From Spirochaetota bacterium (GTDB lineage Bacteria > Spirochaetota > Spirochaetia > Treponematales > Rectinemataceae): a DNA stretch of 64,000 bases. The stretch is taken from assembly GCA_029265615.1 (NCBI GenBank), contig JAJUIB010000001.1:186001-250000 (forward strand), read 5' to 3'. Under the pieces are notes generated by a model. That model saw only the letters and a program-made list of their open reading frames with translations. It searched no databases and was not told the DNA's origin. Positions 1-8,796 of the stretch are shown here, in pieces (the first letter of the stretch is position 1; each line of letters starts with the position of its first letter). Position numbers and translations under genes: made by a program.

Positions 1-28
1 TTTTAATCTTCTCGAACAGTTCGTCCAT
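1..28 (-). CDS. acpP: Acyl carrier protein, N-terminal fragment (cut by window edge)
   Basis: Only the first nine codons are inside the window, reading MDELFEKIK and leaving at base 1. A good ribosome binding site (AGGAG, minus strand, in 31-40) lies about 7 nt before the ATG. The start sequence and its place 12 nt downstream of rpmF fit acyl carrier protein, the phosphopantetheine-bearing carrier of fatty acid synthesis; rpmF-acpP is a common bacterial gene pair. With nine residues the call rests mainly on context. Confidence 0.6.
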
Positions 29-40
29 GGAAAGTCTCCT

Positions 41-229
41 TTAGGCGTTCGTATCGGGCGTGATAATCTGGCGCCCGCGATAGAAACCGCACTTCGGACA
101 AACCCGGTGCAGGAGGACGGGATTACCACAATTCCCGCAGGTGACGAGCGTCGGGGCGGTGAGCTTCATATTGATGGAGCGCCGCCTGCGCGTCCGGGCT
201 TTCGAAGTCTTGAATTTGGGTACAGCCAT
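41..229 (-). CDS. rpmF: 50S ribosomal protein L32
   Basis: 62-aa protein of the large ribosomal subunit, normal length for L32. It begins MAVPKFKTSKARTRRRR, the conserved basic L32 N-terminus, followed by a four-cysteine zinc ribbon (CGNCG and CPKCG). An in-frame upstream extension to base 280 was rejected because family homology starts at this ATG, which has GAGG about 9 nt upstream. It has its own promoter (283-311) and is followed by acpP after 12 nt, so the two are probably co-transcribed. Confidence 0.95.
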   Translation of the reverse strand: MAVPKFKTSKARTRRRRSINMKLTAPTLVTCGNCGNPVLLHRVCPKCGFYRGRQIITPDTNA

Positions 230-282
230 CGCTAAAACCTCATTCCCGTAAGAAAATTCCGTAAACGGTATGCCGATCACCT

Positions 283-311
283 ACACTAAACAAAGCGGCG
301 TAGATTGTCAA
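283..311 (-). promoter_or_regulatory. Promoter of rpmF-acpP
   Basis: On the minus strand TTGACA (311-306) and TAGTGT (288-283) are separated by 17 nt. The predicted transcript start lies near 276, giving a leader of roughly 45-50 nt with a Shine-Dalgarno sequence. This contrasts with several leaderless-looking promoters elsewhere in the window. Confidence 0.65.
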
Positions 312-373
312 GACCGGCGAATCCTGCCGACTTAAGGGCGGCTACGCCGCGGCGCGGCCTCGGAGGAACCGCC

Positions 374-856
374 CTAGGGGCGGGCGGCCTTACGCTTGAG
401 CGCCTCCGCCACATTCGGTGGCACCATGCTCGAAAGGTCTCCGCGATAAAAGGCCACTTCCTTGATTGCGCTTGATCTCAGAACGAAATACTTAGGATCG
501 GTTGGCATGAGGATGGTCTCGATGCCGGGATCGAGACCCTTGTTCATAATCGAGAGGTCGAACTCATAGGAAAAGTCCGGAACGCTTCGGACTCCCCGAA
601 CGAGAATGCGGCAGCCGTGTTCGCGGGCAAAATTGACGATGAGGCTGTCGCAGAGGTGAACGGAAACATTTTTATACGGAGCAAGCAATTCCTGAAGAAG
701 TGACAGACGCTCTTCTGGGCTGAAAAGGCCCGACTTTTCACGATTCACCGCGACGACAACATAGAGCTCTTCGAAAATACCTCGCGCGCGCTCGACAATA
801 TTGAGGTGGCCGTAAGTCGGCGGATCGAAGGACCCCGGGAAGACTGCCTTGACCAT
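374..856 (-). CDS. coaD: Phosphopantetheine adenylyltransferase
   Basis: 160-aa cytoplasmic enzyme that transfers AMP from ATP to 4'-phosphopantetheine to give dephospho-CoA, the penultimate step of CoA synthesis. The N-terminus [18 protein letters not shown] carries the nucleotidyltransferase T/HxGH motif (TYGH); [15 protein letters not shown] and the [12 protein letters not shown] region match the family. Length is typical. The start is the ATG at 856; an in-frame extension to 961 was rejected because it lacks homology and would cover the promoter. A -10 box ends 6 nt before this ATG with no Shine-Dalgarno sequence, so the mRNA may be leaderless. The gene lies upstream of rpmF on the same strand. 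Confidence 0.95.
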   Translation of the reverse strand: MVKAVFPGSFDPPTYGHLNIVERARGIFEELYVVVAVNREKSGLFSPEERLSLLQELLAPYKNVSVHLCDSLIVNFAREHGCRILVRGVRSVPDFSYEFDLSIMNKGLDPGIETILMPTDPKYFVLRSSAIKEVAFYRGDLSSMVPPNVAEALKRKAARP

Positions 857-862
857 TGCCGC

Positions 863-891
863 ATGGTAGCGGCAGGTGCAGCATCGGTCAA
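863..891 (-). promoter_or_regulatory. Promoter of coaD, leaderless type
   Basis: Minus strand: TTGACC (891-886), 17-nt spacer, TACCAT (868-863), then six bases GCGGCA and the coaD ATG. A start 6-7 nt after the -10 would put the mRNA 5' end at or next to the start codon. Confidence 0.6.
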
Positions 892-947
892 GGCCGGAAA
901 AAGCGGTGGATGAGGGCCGCCGTCTTTCAGCGCGCGTTATTTCAGGG

Positions 948-953
948 TACACT
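948..953 (+). promoter_or_regulatory. Putative -10 box of lnt
   Basis: TACACT ends 8 nt before the lnt ATG at 962. No good -35 is visible (TTTCAG at 925-930 is the best at 17 nt) and no Shine-Dalgarno sequence precedes the gene. This is the weakest of the leaderless candidates. Confidence 0.35.
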
Positions 954-961
954 GCGTACAC

Positions 962-2659
962 ATGAAAAGGCAGACTATCGTCATCCGCGCCTTCGTAGCC
1001 GCGGCACTTTTCGCGCTCGGGCTACCAAACGAGTTCTTCCACTACGGTTTCCCCGCTTTGGGCTATGTCGCGCTCGTTCCCCTTTACGGCGCACTGGGTG
1101 CGGCGCCTTCCTACGGCATGGCCGCACTCGCCGCAGGCCTGTACGGCGCCCTCCACCACGCACTTTCAAGCTACTGGCTTTATTTTTTCAAAGACTTCGC
1201 CCTATGGACGATCGGAGCTACGACGCTCGCCTATTTCATCGTCTATGCCGTACTCGGACTGTATCTTGCCTTTTTTTTGAAAAAGGCAGAAAGCGTACGC
1301 CCCTTCGCCTTTGCGCTACTCTGGGCAAGCTTCGAATACCTCAAGTCCTCAGGCTTCCTCGGCTACCCCTGGGGCCTCATTCCCTACACCCAGACAAGGG
1401 TCCTCGCTCTTCTGCAAATCGCCGACACGACGGGTGTGTACGGGTTGTCGTTCTTTCTCGCCTTGGTCAACGCGACACTTGCCGAACTCCTTGCCGACCA
1501 CACACGAAGGGGGCTCTGCGCCATATCGCTCCTTGAGTGCAGGCCCGACCGAGGAGAGGGCCAGGGCTCAGGCGGGACCCATCGGCCCCGCCTGAGCGCA
1601 AGGCACCGCCTGCGGGCAGCGCTCCTGCCTCCTAAAGCGTTTGCACCCGGACTGCAAAAAGCCTACATCCTTTTCACCGCCGTGCTCGCCCTACTTATAG
1701 TGGGCTATGGGGCCTACCGCCTCGCCATCCCTCCCCGCCCTGAGGCCGAACTCGACGCCCTCCTCGTCCAGCAGAATGTCGACCCGTGGATTGAAGGGGA
1801 AGAGGCTGCGCTTGAGGCGAACATCCTCCTTGCGCGCAGTGCGCTTACCGATACGCACAAGCCGCCAGAACTCATCGTATTCAGTGAATCGAGCCTCAAG
1901 CGGCCTTTTGCAGAATTCCGGCGTTGGTTTTCTGCAAAGCCGGAAAAGGCTCCTCTCATCCCCTTCATCAAGGAAACAGGTGCCTATCTTCTTACGGGGG
2001 CGCCGGTGGTCCTCGACTGGGAGAGCCTTGCGATGACCAACTCGGTGATTCTCATCGATCCCGAGGCGCACCTTGTCGCAGACTACGCAAAAACCCACCC
2101 CGTTCCCTTCGCGGAAGCCATCCCTTTTTGGGAGTACGAAGCCTTTCGCCGTTTTATGCAGGAAAAGGTAGGTCTCGATGCGGGCTGGACGATGGGAAGC
2201 GAGCATACGGTGTTTGAGCTCCCCACGCAAAACGGCACGCTCCGCTTCGGCTCACCCATTTGCTTTGAAGACGCCTTCCCCGATGTCTGCGCTGTATTTG
2301 TCAGGCGAGGCGCAGACCTCCTCATCAACCTGACCAACGACTCCTGGTCGCGCACAGTGAGCGCGGAGATTCAGCATTTCGCCGCGGCCCGCTTTCGGGC
2401 TATCGAATTCCGCCGAAGCCTCGTGCGCTCGACCAACGGCGGCCTCACCTGCGTCGTGGACGCACGCGGCGCGGTGATCGACGAGTTGCCGCTTTTCACC
2501 GGCGCGGCACTCCGTACGACCGTCCCCATTTACCGCGGAACGACAACCGTGTACCTGCGTTTTGGCGACTGGTTTGCCCTTCTCTGCCTGTTACTTTCGG
2601 GCTTAGGCGCGCTTATACTTATAGCAAAGGATCTGCGAGAAAGGAGGAGAGAACCATGA
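962..2659 (+). CDS. lnt: Apolipoprotein N-acyltransferase
   Basis: 565-aa inner-membrane enzyme that adds the third acyl chain to the N-terminal cysteine of lipoproteins. Several hydrophobic segments fill residues 1-245, followed by the nitrilase-type catalytic domain: Glu in LIVFSESSL, Lys in [12 protein letters not shown], Cys in [10 protein letters not shown] last membrane segment ([16 protein letters not shown]) is near the C-terminus. It is longer than the roughly 510 aa of E. coli Lnt, mainly because of a hydrophilic stretch at about residues 183-232 that contains an 11-bp inverted repeat in the DNA. A T8 run with flanking GCC/GGC lies inside the gene at 1271-1278. The next gene overlaps it by 4 bp. 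The window encodes several lipoproteins (thiB, 29031, 29687) that would be substrates. Confidence 0.92.
   Translation: MKRQTIVIRAFVAAALFALGLPNEFFHYGFPALGYVALVPLYGALGAAPSYGMAALAAGLYGALHHALSSYWLYFFKDFALWTIGATTLAYFIVYAVLGLYLAFFLKKAESVRPFAFALLWASFEYLKSSGFLGYPWGLIPYTQTRVLALLQIADTTGVYGLSFFLALVNATLAELLADHTRRGLCAISLLECRPDRGEGQGSGGTHRPRLSARHRLRAALLPPKAFAPGLQKAYILFTAVLALLIVGYGAYRLAIPPRPEAELDALLVQQNVDPWIEGEEAALEANILLARSALTDTHKPPELIVFSESSLKRPFAEFRRWFSAKPEKAPLIPFIKETGAYLLTGAPVVLDWESLAMTNSVILIDPEAHLVADYAKTHPVPFAEAIPFWEYEAFRRFMQEKVGLDAGWTMGSEHTVFELPTQNGTLRFGSPICFEDAFPDVCAVFVRRGADLLINLTNDSWSRTVSAEIQHFAAARFRAIEFRRSLVRSTNGGLTCVVDARGAVIDELPLFTGAALRTTVPIYRGTTTVYLRFGDWFALLCLLLSGLGALILIAKDLRERRREP
1566..1597. repeat. 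Inverted repeat inside lnt
   Basis: GCTCAGGCGGG (1566-1576) and CCCGCCTGAGC (1587-1597) are perfect 11-bp inverted arms around a 10-nt loop. They fall in the part of lnt that encodes the extra hydrophilic loop, and the reading frame stays open across it. Confidence 0.7.
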
Positions 2660-3039
2660 GCATCCGCGATTACCTCGAAGCCGAGCCGCTCTCCGAGCTC
2701 GTCAAGTACCGATCCGAGCCCCCTTCCGATGCGGTGCCTTTTGCAGGCACGCTCAGGAAGCATCCCTACGACGAGAAAAAATGCCTCCTCATTGCGGATC
2801 CGGCGGGGAAAGAGGCCTCGGTGCTGGAATTCCGCGTCGAGGATGTTTCTGCCATCGAGGAGCTTCCCTCACCCGTGGACGAGGCGGGCAAAAGCCGCCC
2901 ACTCGTAAAACTCTGGGTACGCCGCGGCGCCTTTGGCATCCGCTATGTGCCTTTCGAGGTCGACGAACCGCCCAAGGGCGTAGGCGAATCCCTGCGCCTC
3001 CGCGAGCGTCTCATGACGAGCGTGAAGACCTGGTCCTAA
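2656..3039 (+). CDS. Conserved-looking small protein of unknown function
   Basis: 127-aa soluble protein with no signal peptide or membrane segment. I do not recognise the family. It overlaps the lnt stop by 4 bp and ends three bases before amrS, so the three are almost certainly one transcript. AGGAGAG lies 4-11 nt before its ATG. It is rich in charged residues with alternating beta-like segments (KCLLIADP, KLWVRRGAFGIRYVPFEV) and may be a small beta-barrel or adaptor; that is only inference. Codon use matches its neighbours, which supports a real gene. Confidence 0.75.
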   Translation: MSIRDYLEAEPLSELVKYRSEPPSDAVPFAGTLRKHPYDEKKCLLIADPAGKEASVLEFRVEDVSAIEELPSPVDEAGKSRPLVKLWVRRGAFGIRYVPFEVDEPPKGVGESLRLRERLMTSVKTWS

Positions 3040-3042
3040 GCG

Positions 3043-4122
3043 ATGGCTCAGGCGGCGTTCTGGGAGCCCATAGGGGAGGGGAAGGTTCGCTGCAGACTCT
3101 GCCCCCACCGCTGCACGCTTACACGGGGCGGAACGGGGTTGTGCCGCGCACGGCACAATCTCGACGGCGAACTAAATCTTCCCCTCTATGGTCGCATCTC
3201 GGCCCTTGCGCTCGATCCAATTGAAAAAAAGCCACTCTATCATTTCCTTCCAGGAACGGAGGTCTTTTCCGTGGGCTTTTACGGATGCAATCTCCGTTGC
3301 CCCTTCTGCCAAAACTGGGAAATATCCCAGCGCGCCGATCCCTCTGCCCCTTTTTACTCCCCCCACGCACTCATCGACGCAGCACGTGCATCCGGAGCGC
3401 CACAGATCGCCTTCACCTACTCCGAGCCGCTCATTCATTTCGAATATCTTTGCGAAGCGGCGATGCTTGCCCGAAATGCCCACCTCGGCACAGTACTCGT
3501 GACCAACGGCTATATCGAGGAGGAGGCTGCCGAAGAACTCCTTCCCTTCATCGACGCCGTCAATGTCGACCTCAAGTGCTTTTCCGCCGAAGCCTATGCA
3601 CAAAAGCTCGGAGGCGACCTTGAGACCGTGTGCCACTTCATTTCCCGTGCCACGACAAGCTCCTTCGTCGAGGTGACGACGCTTGTCATCCCAGGGCTTT
3701 CCGACGATGTCGAAACAATAGTCGACATCGCGCGCTTTCTCGCCGGGATCGACGCAGACATTCCGCTTCACCTTTCCGCCTACCATCCCGCCTTTCAGTA
3801 CAAAATGCCGCCTACCGATGCGGCAGATCTCCTCTTCCTCGCAGAACATGCGGCCCGGCATCTTGCACATGTCTACACGGGCAATATCCCCACGCGGAGC
3901 GGACGCTTTTCCAACACGAACTGCGCAGCCTGCGGGGCCCTCCTCGTAAGCCGTCGCGGATACCGTATCGACGCATCGGGTCTCGCGGTGCAAGACATTG
4001 ATAAACCGATTGCCTACGAACCGTCACAAGATCGAAGCACCCCTTACGCCTATGCGCGCTGCGCCGCATGCGGAGCCCCCTCCCCCATCGTAATCCGCCG
4101 TTCTCCTCCGCAGGTCAGGTAG
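3043..4122 (+). CDS. amrS: AmmeMemoRadiSam system radical SAM enzyme
   Basis: 359-aa radical S-adenosylmethionine protein. An N-terminal CRLCPHRC cysteine motif is followed by the cluster-binding motif C-x3-C-x2-C in GFYGCNLRCPFCQNW (about residues 80-93). Two further CxxC pairs near the C-terminus (NCAACG, RCAACG) look like a zinc ribbon. This arrangement is that of the AmrS family (PflA-like). Its usual partners amrB and amrA are present but 13 kb away at 17.2-18.7 kb, not adjacent. It is the third gene of the lnt operon, starting 3 nt after the preceding stop. The substrate of the system is not established; MEMO1/AMMECR1 homologues are known in eukaryotes. Confidence 0.9.
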   Translation: MAQAAFWEPIGEGKVRCRLCPHRCTLTRGGTGLCRARHNLDGELNLPLYGRISALALDPIEKKPLYHFLPGTEVFSVGFYGCNLRCPFCQNWEISQRADPSAPFYSPHALIDAARASGAPQIAFTYSEPLIHFEYLCEAAMLARNAHLGTVLVTNGYIEEEAAEELLPFIDAVNVDLKCFSAEAYAQKLGGDLETVCHFISRATTSSFVEVTTLVIPGLSDDVETIVDIARFLAGIDADIPLHLSAYHPAFQYKMPPTDAADLLFLAEHAARHLAHVYTGNIPTRSGRFSNTNCAACGALLVSRRGYRIDASGLAVQDIDKPIAYEPSQDRSTPYAYARCAACGAPSPIVIRRSPPQVR

Positions 4123-4240
4123 CCTAATCTTTCCCCGCTACAGCGACGATATGCGCCGCTGCCGTAGCGTTTCCATGCCAACCGTCCCGCAAGAAGCCAT
4201 CTGCCAGAGGTATTTCTTGCGTTTTTCGCCGCGATGCCGC

Positions 4241-4269
4241 TTGACTCTTTCCGGCGTTTCCGGCATGCT
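4241..4269 (+). promoter_or_regulatory. Promoter of the tRNA-His/Arg/Lys/Gly unit
   Basis: TTGACT (4241-4246), 17-nt spacer, CATGCT (4264-4269); tRNA-His begins 17 nt later. The box and most of the spacer (CCGCTTGACTCTTTCCG) recur in front of the second tRNA-Lys at 4851, which supports a promoter function. Confidence 0.55.
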
Positions 4270-4286
4270 GGGCTCACCGATTGCGC

Positions 4287-4360
4287 GGTGGGTGTAGCTC
4301 AGGTGGTAGAGCGCCAGACTGTGGATCTGGCTGTCGTGGGTTCGAGTCCCATCACCCACC
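4287..4360 (+). tRNA. tRNA-His (GTG)
   Basis: Cloverleaf with acceptor GTGGGTG/CACCCAC plus the extra 5' G(-1) facing C73 that is typical of tRNA-His. Anticodon loop CTGTGGA, T-loop TTCGAGT. No CCA is encoded. Confidence 0.97.
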
Positions 4361-4429
4361 CTACGGCTGCACCTCGCAAGGGGTTCGGTCGACGGCCTTG
4401 CAAGGGCCGGGCGGCAATAGCCGCTACGC

Positions 4430-4503
4430 GCGCCCGTAGCTCAGCTGGATAGAGCGACGGACTTCGAATCCGTAGGTCGCAGGTTCGACTCCTGTCGAGC
4501 GCA
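4430..4503 (+). tRNA. tRNA-Arg (TCG)
   Basis: 74-nt cloverleaf; anticodon loop CTTCGAA reads CGA codons. The acceptor GCGCCCG/CGAGCGC has one C-A mismatch at pair 5-68. CCA is not encoded. Confidence 0.95.
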
Positions 4504-4524
4504 CGGCGTGATTGGTGTGTATAT

Positions 4525-4597
4525 GGGCCGCTAGCTCAGCTGGCAGAGCAGCAGACTCTTAATCTGCGGGTCGCAGGTTCGATGCCTGCGCGGCTCA
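4525..4597 (+). tRNA. tRNA-Lys (CTT), copy 1
   Basis: 73-nt cloverleaf, acceptor GGGCCGC/GCGGCTC with a G-T at pair 2-71, anticodon loop CTCTTAA. Identical in sequence to the copy at 4941. CCA is not encoded. Confidence 0.97.
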
Positions 4598-4631
4598 CAA
4601 AGCCTTATGCCCCAAAAGCATGGGCACCTTT

Positions 4632-4703
4632 GCGGGAATAGCTCAGTGGTAGAGCGCCACCTTGCCAAGGTGGATGTCGCGGGTCCGACTCCCGTTTCCC
4701 GCT
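4632..4703 (+). tRNA. tRNA-Gly (GCC), copy 1
   Basis: 72-nt cloverleaf, acceptor GCGGGAA/TTCCCGC, anticodon GCC in CTTGCCAA. Identical to the copy at 5257. It is followed directly by a terminator hairpin. Confidence 0.97.
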
Positions 4704-4711
4704 TTTAATGC

Positions 4712-4743
4712 AAAAAGGCCGCTCGCTGGCGAGCGGCCTTTTT
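4712..4743. terminator. Intrinsic terminator after the first tRNA unit
   Basis: Perfect 15-bp inverted repeat: AAAAAGGCCGCTCGC (4712-4726) and GCGAGCGGCCTTTTT (4729-4743) with a tiny loop. The A-tract and T-tract on both sides make it bidirectional. It ends the His-Arg-Lys-Gly transcript. Confidence 0.9.
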
Positions 4744-4853
4744 GCATATGCATATTTGCATATGCACCCCCTCCACCAGCGCCGACCCACAACGCTCGAG
4801 CTCTATCCGCAGCCCCTTCCGGCATTCGGCATGCAAAAACCGCGCAAAACCGC

Positions 4854-4882
4854 TTGACTCTTTCCGCCTTTTTCGGCAATCT
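4854..4882 (+). promoter_or_regulatory. Promoter of the second tRNA-Lys
   Basis: TTGACT (4854-4859), 17 nt, CAATCT (4877-4882), some 58 nt before the tRNA. It shares CCGCTTGACTCTTTCCG with the promoter at 4241. The rest of 4744-4940 shows no gene. Confidence 0.5.
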
Positions 4883-4940
4883 ACATTCACACCGAGGACA
4901 TAAACATTGCGCTCGCGCAATGCCAAAGTTCTGGGAGTAT

Positions 4941-5013
4941 GGGCCGCTAGCTCAGCTGGCAGAGCAGCAGACTCTTAATCTGCGGGTCGCAGGTTCGATG
5001 CCTGCGCGGCTCA
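4941..5013 (+). tRNA. tRNA-Lys (CTT), copy 2
   Basis: Sequence identical to the tRNA-Lys at 4525, including two flanking 5' bases, but with its own promoter after a terminator. Anticodon CTT. Confidence 0.97.
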
Positions 5014-5101
5014 GATGGCAATTGCCGCGAGGGCAAGCCCTCGCGGCGAAGCCTGCAAAAGGACGGCAAGGTTCTCCGATTAATGCGGAGGACGCGAGCC
5101 C

Positions 5102-5131
5102 TTGACAGCCGACGGGATGCAAGGCTACCAT
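5102..5131 (+). promoter_or_regulatory. Promoter of tRNA-Leu/tRNA-Gly
   Basis: TTGACA (5102-5107), 18 nt, TACCAT (5126-5131). tRNA-Leu begins 14 nt later. Confidence 0.6.
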
Positions 5132-5145
5132 AGTCCCCGCTTTAA

Positions 5146-5226
5146 GCGAGAGTGGTGGAATGGCAGACACGCCAGACTTAGGATCTGGTGCCGGAAGGCG
5201 TGAGGGTTCAAGTCCCTTCTCTCGCA
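5146..5226 (+). tRNA. tRNA-Leu (TAG)
   Basis: 81-nt type II tRNA with long variable arm, acceptor GCGAGAG/CTCTCGC, anticodon loop CTTAGGA reading CUA codons, T-loop TTCAAGT. CCA is not encoded. Confidence 0.97.
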
Positions 5227-5256
5227 TCCTCCGGGTGCGCGAGGAGCCTACAACGT

Positions 5257-5328
5257 GCGGGAATAGCTCAGTGGTAGAGCGCCACCTTGCCAAGGTGGAT
5301 GTCGCGGGTCCGACTCCCGTTTCCCGCT
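5257..5328 (+). tRNA. tRNA-Gly (GCC), copy 2
   Basis: 72 nt, identical to the tRNA-Gly at 4632. It lies 30 nt after tRNA-Leu and just before a strong terminator. Confidence 0.97.
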
Positions 5329-5338
5329 CTGCGCGTAC

Positions 5339-5376
5339 GAGGCGATTCGGGCAAAGCCGGATCGCCTCTTTTTTTT
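5339..5376 (+). terminator. Intrinsic terminator after tRNA-Gly copy 2
   Basis: Stem GAGGCGATTCGG (5339-5350) with CCGGATCGCCTC (5357-5368), then a run of eight T. It separates the tRNA cluster from the tig operon. Confidence 0.9.
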
Positions 5377-5508
5377 GAACGTGGGGACACTGGCGGATAA
5401 CGCGCGTGCCGCGTAGCCGCCCGCGGCCGTAGGGTCTGCGCTACGTCATACGGTCCTTCGGGCTCGCCACAGGGAAGCCCGATTCTATAGGACGAGAGAG
5501 GGTACTCC

Positions 5509-6867
5509 GTGGTAGCTACAAAGAACGTCGAAAAACTCGAGCGCTCCGCCGTGAAGCTCACCGTCACGGTCGGTCGCGAGGACGTCCGGAAAGAATACGC
5601 CGCCGTCATCGCCGACTACACGAAACACGCCCGCATCCCCGGCTTCCGTCCGGGACACGTGCCTGCCTCCGTCCTTGAGCGCAAGTTCGGCGAGGAGCTC
5701 AAACTCGACGCGATGGGCCGAGTCATGGAGAAAGCGGTCGAAGAAGCGGTGAAGGACATTGAGGAAAAGCCCCTTGCCTACTCCACGCCGGCGCTCGAGG
5801 GCGAGCCGAAATTTGACCTTGAGTCCGATTTCAGTTTCGCCGTTACCTATGATGTTTTCCCGACGGTTCCTATCGCCGACTACCAGGGCATCGAGATTGA
5901 GCTTCCCGTCGTTGAGATTACCAAAGAGGACGAGGAGCGCGAGCTCAACGAAATCCGCGAGCGCAACGCAATTGTTGTCGATCGGGAGGATGGCGCGGCC
6001 GCCGAGAAGGGCGACGTCGCTACGGTCGATTACAAGGAAATCGCCCCCGATGGGTCGCCCGTCGCGGGGAGCGAGCGTGCTGATTTTACCTTTGAAATAG
6101 GTTCGGGCTATAATCTCTTCAAATTCGACGACGACATCCTTGGCATGCGAAAAGGCGATGTCAAGCGCATCGAGAAGTCCTTCCCCGAGGATTACGAGTA
6201 CAAGGAGCTTGCTGGCCGCTCCGTGCAGATCGAAGTAAAGCTCTCGGGCCTCAAGGCAAAACAGCTACCCGCCCTCGACGACGAGCTTGCCCAGGACGTC
6301 TCCGAGCGTTTTAAGACCCTCGACGACCTCAAGGCGGACATTCGCAAGGGGCTTGAAAAGCGGCTTGAGCAAAAACTCCGTCAGATCAAGGAAAAGGCGA
6401 TCGTCGACGCGCTTCTTGCGCGAACCCCCGTCGAGCTTCCTGCGTCCATGGTCAATGCCGAACTTGCGATGCGCTGGGAAAACCTCAAGCAACAGATGGG
6501 CATCGACGCCGATGACAAGCTCGACCGCCTTCTCTCCTTCTCGGGCAAAACGCGGGCGGACCTTCTTGGCGAGTGGAGGCCGAACGCCGAGCGCGCCATC
6601 GCCACCCGCCTTATCATCGAGAAGCTCGTCGAAGTGGGTGCCTATGAATGCACGGAGGCAGATCTCGAGGCGGAGTACCGCCGCGTTGCCGAAGAGGCGA
6701 ACCTCTCGATTGACGAGGTGAAGGCCGAGTACGGAAAGCGCGGGAATCTTGAGTACCTCCGCGACCGCATCAAGGAAGACAAACTCATGGAGGCAATCGC
6801 CGCCGCCGGCAAAATCAAGAAGGGCAAGAAACTCGCCCTCGTGGACTTGTTCGCCGATAATGAGTAA
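5509..6867 (+). CDS. tig: Trigger factor (ribosome-associated chaperone)
   Basis: 452-aa peptidyl-prolyl isomerase and chaperone that binds nascent chains at the ribosome exit tunnel. Residues 1-120 form the ribosome-binding domain with the signature [12 protein letters not shown]. The FKBP-like domain lies around 155-240 ([22 protein letters not shown]), and the helical C-terminal arms fill 250-445. Length is typical. The start is GTG with GAGAGAGG about 6 nt upstream. It is first in the tig-clpP-clpX-lon proteostasis series. The 180 nt upstream hold the tRNA terminator and no other gene; no clear promoter was found. Confidence 0.95.
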   Translation: MVATKNVEKLERSAVKLTVTVGREDVRKEYAAVIADYTKHARIPGFRPGHVPASVLERKFGEELKLDAMGRVMEKAVEEAVKDIEEKPLAYSTPALEGEPKFDLESDFSFAVTYDVFPTVPIADYQGIEIELPVVEITKEDEERELNEIRERNAIVVDREDGAAAEKGDVATVDYKEIAPDGSPVAGSERADFTFEIGSGYNLFKFDDDILGMRKGDVKRIEKSFPEDYEYKELAGRSVQIEVKLSGLKAKQLPALDDELAQDVSERFKTLDDLKADIRKGLEKRLEQKLRQIKEKAIVDALLARTPVELPASMVNAELAMRWENLKQQMGIDADDKLDRLLSFSGKTRADLLGEWRPNAERAIATRLIIEKLVEVGAYECTEADLEAEYRRVAEEANLSIDEVKAEYGKRGNLEYLRDRIKEDKLMEAIAAAGKIKKGKKLALVDLFADNE

Positions 6868-6950
6868 GTTATCGATGTCCGCATCCCGCCTGTGCCGTGC
6901 TGCGGCGGGATGCGAACATCGAAACAGCGCGAAAGAGGGGCAGAACGCGT

Positions 6951-7571
6951 ATGGATGAGAGGATGCACAACCTGGTGCCGATTGTTATTGAACAGACCGG
7001 CATCGGCGAGCGCTCGTACGATATCTACTCCCGGCTCCTCAAGGACCGGATTGTATTTATCGACGGAGAGATTAACGATCTGACCGCGGATCTCACGGTC
7101 GCGCAGCTTCTCTTTCTGGAATCGCAGGATCCTGAAAAGGACATTTCGGTTTACATCAACTCGCCAGGCGGCTCAGTGACCGCGGGTCTTGCGATCTACG
7201 ACACGATCCAGCACATCAGGCCTGACGTCCAGACGATCTGCCTTGGACAAGCGGCCTCGATGGCCGCCCTCATCCTCGCCTCGGGCAGCGCCGGCAAACG
7301 ATTTGCCCTCCCCTCCTCGCGCGTCCTCATCCACCAGCCATGGGGCGGTGCCCAGGGCCAGGCCTCCGACATCAGCCTTCAGGCGCGCGAGATAGTCCGC
7401 CTCAAACGCCTTACCGTCGAGTATTTCGCCCGCCACTCCGGAAAATCGGTCGAAGCGGTGGCAAAGGACATGGAACGGGACTTTTTCATGTCCGCTGAAG
7501 AGGCCCTTGCGTACGGCCTTGTAGATCGGGTGCTCGAGCGGAGAAAGCATGGCAAAGACGAAGCAAAGTAA
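6951..7571 (+). CDS. clpP: ATP-dependent Clp protease proteolytic subunit
   Basis: 206-aa serine peptidase that forms the tetradecameric chamber fed by ClpX. The catalytic triad is Ser103 (GQAASMA), His128 (LIHQPWGG) and Asp177 (MERDFF). The start chosen is the ATG at 6951, with GAAAGAGGGG about 10 nt upstream; an in-frame extension to 6897 precedes that site and does not resemble ClpP. It overlaps clpX by 23 bp, so the two are translationally coupled. Confidence 0.97.
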   Translation: MDERMHNLVPIVIEQTGIGERSYDIYSRLLKDRIVFIDGEINDLTADLTVAQLLFLESQDPEKDISVYINSPGGSVTAGLAIYDTIQHIRPDVQTICLGQAASMAALILASGSAGKRFALPSSRVLIHQPWGGAQGQASDISLQAREIVRLKRLTVEYFARHSGKSVEAVAKDMERDFFMSAEEALAYGLVDRVLERRKHGKDEAK

Positions 7572-8796
7572 CCCCGAGGAGCGCGTGTGCTCCTTCTGTG
7601 GCAAGAGCGCGCAATATGCGCGCAGGATCATCGCCGGTCCCGGCGTGTACATCTGCGATGAGTGCGTCCGCGTCTGTGAGCAGATTCTCGCAGAGGAAGA
7701 GCAGGACCTCTCTTCGGGGTTCACTGGCGAGGTACCGAAACCGCGGGAGATCAAAGAGTACCTCGACCAATACGTCGTGGGCCAGGACTATGCGAAAAAG
7801 GTCCTCTCGGTCGCGGTGTACAACCATTACAAGCGCATAACGCACCTCCAGTCCTCCGATAGCGGCGTCGAACTTGAGAAGTCGAACGTGCTCCTCATAG
7901 GCCCGACGGGCACGGGCAAGACCCTTCTTGCCCGCACGCTTGCAAAAAAGCTCAAGGTCCCCTTCGCGATGTCCGACGCCACGACCCTGACCGAGGCAGG
8001 CTACGTGGGCGAGGATGTCGAAAACATCCTTCTCAAACTCATCCAGAACGCGGGCGGCAACATCGCGGCAGCCGAGCGCGGCATCGTCTACATCGACGAG
8101 ATCGACAAGATCGCACGAAAGACCGAAAACGTCTCCATCACGCGCGACGTTTCTGGCGAAGGGGTTCAGCAGGCCCTCCTCAAAATCATCGAAGGCACGG
8201 TGGCTAATGTGCCGCCCCAGGGTGGGCGCAAGCACCCCCAGCAGGAATACCTCCGCATCGACACCACCAACATCCTCTTTATTTGCGGAGGGGCCTTCGT
8301 CGGCCTCGACAAGATCATCGAGGGGCGCGTCGCCAAGCATCCGCTCGGCTTCGGCGCCGACGTGAAGCCGCGCGCCGAAAAGGACTTCCGCGCCCTCTTC
8401 TCCCAGCTCCACCCGGATGACCTTGTGAAATTCGGCATGATTCCTGAGTTCATCGGCCGCCTTCCCATCCAGGTCGGCCTTGAGGATTTGAAGCGCGAAG
8501 ATCTCAAGCGCATCATCACCGAGCCCAAGAACGCCATTCTCCGCCAGTACCAGGAATCGATGCGCATCGACGACGTCGAGCTTGTGTTCGACGAGGGTGC
8601 GGTCGACGCCATTGCGGACAAGGCAATCGCGCGCAACACCGGCGCTCGGGGCCTCCGCGCCATCGTTGAAGCGCTCATGATGGACGTGATGTACGACATT
8701 CCCTCGATCGAGGGTTCAAAACGCGTCGTTGTCACCCGCGGCACTGTCGAGGGCACATCGCCCCCCGCCGTGGAGATACTCAAGAAGAGCGCATGA
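7549..8796 (+). CDS. clpX: ATP-dependent Clp protease ATP-binding subunit ClpX
   Basis: 415-aa AAA+ unfoldase. The N-terminal zinc-binding domain has Cys14/Cys17 (CSFC) and Cys36/Cys39 (CDEC). Walker A is GPTGTGKT and Walker B is [12 protein letters not shown] sensor/arginine-finger region and the GARGLRAI C-terminal small-domain motif follow. Full length for the family. It begins inside the end of clpP and its stop overlaps the lon start by 4 bp. Confidence 0.97.
   Translation: MAKTKQSNPEERVCSFCGKSAQYARRIIAGPGVYICDECVRVCEQILAEEEQDLSSGFTGEVPKPREIKEYLDQYVVGQDYAKKVLSVAVYNHYKRITHLQSSDSGVELEKSNVLLIGPTGTGKTLLARTLAKKLKVPFAMSDATTLTEAGYVGEDVENILLKLIQNAGGNIAAAERGIVYIDEIDKIARKTENVSITRDVSGEGVQQALLKIIEGTVANVPPQGGRKHPQQEYLRIDTTNILFICGGAFVGLDKIIEGRVAKHPLGFGADVKPRAEKDFRALFSQLHPDDLVKFGMIPEFIGRLPIQVGLEDLKREDLKRIITEPKNAILRQYQESMRIDDVELVFDEGAVDAIADKAIARNTGARGLRAIVEALMMDVMYDIPSIEGSKRVVVTRGTVEGTSPPAVEILKKSA

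Noticed and set aside
1263-1290. Terminator-like hairpin with T8 inside lnt
   Set aside because: GCCTTTTT/AAAAAGGC lies within an intact conserved gene, has a stem weak in GC, and is in the wrong order for a terminator (T before the second arm).
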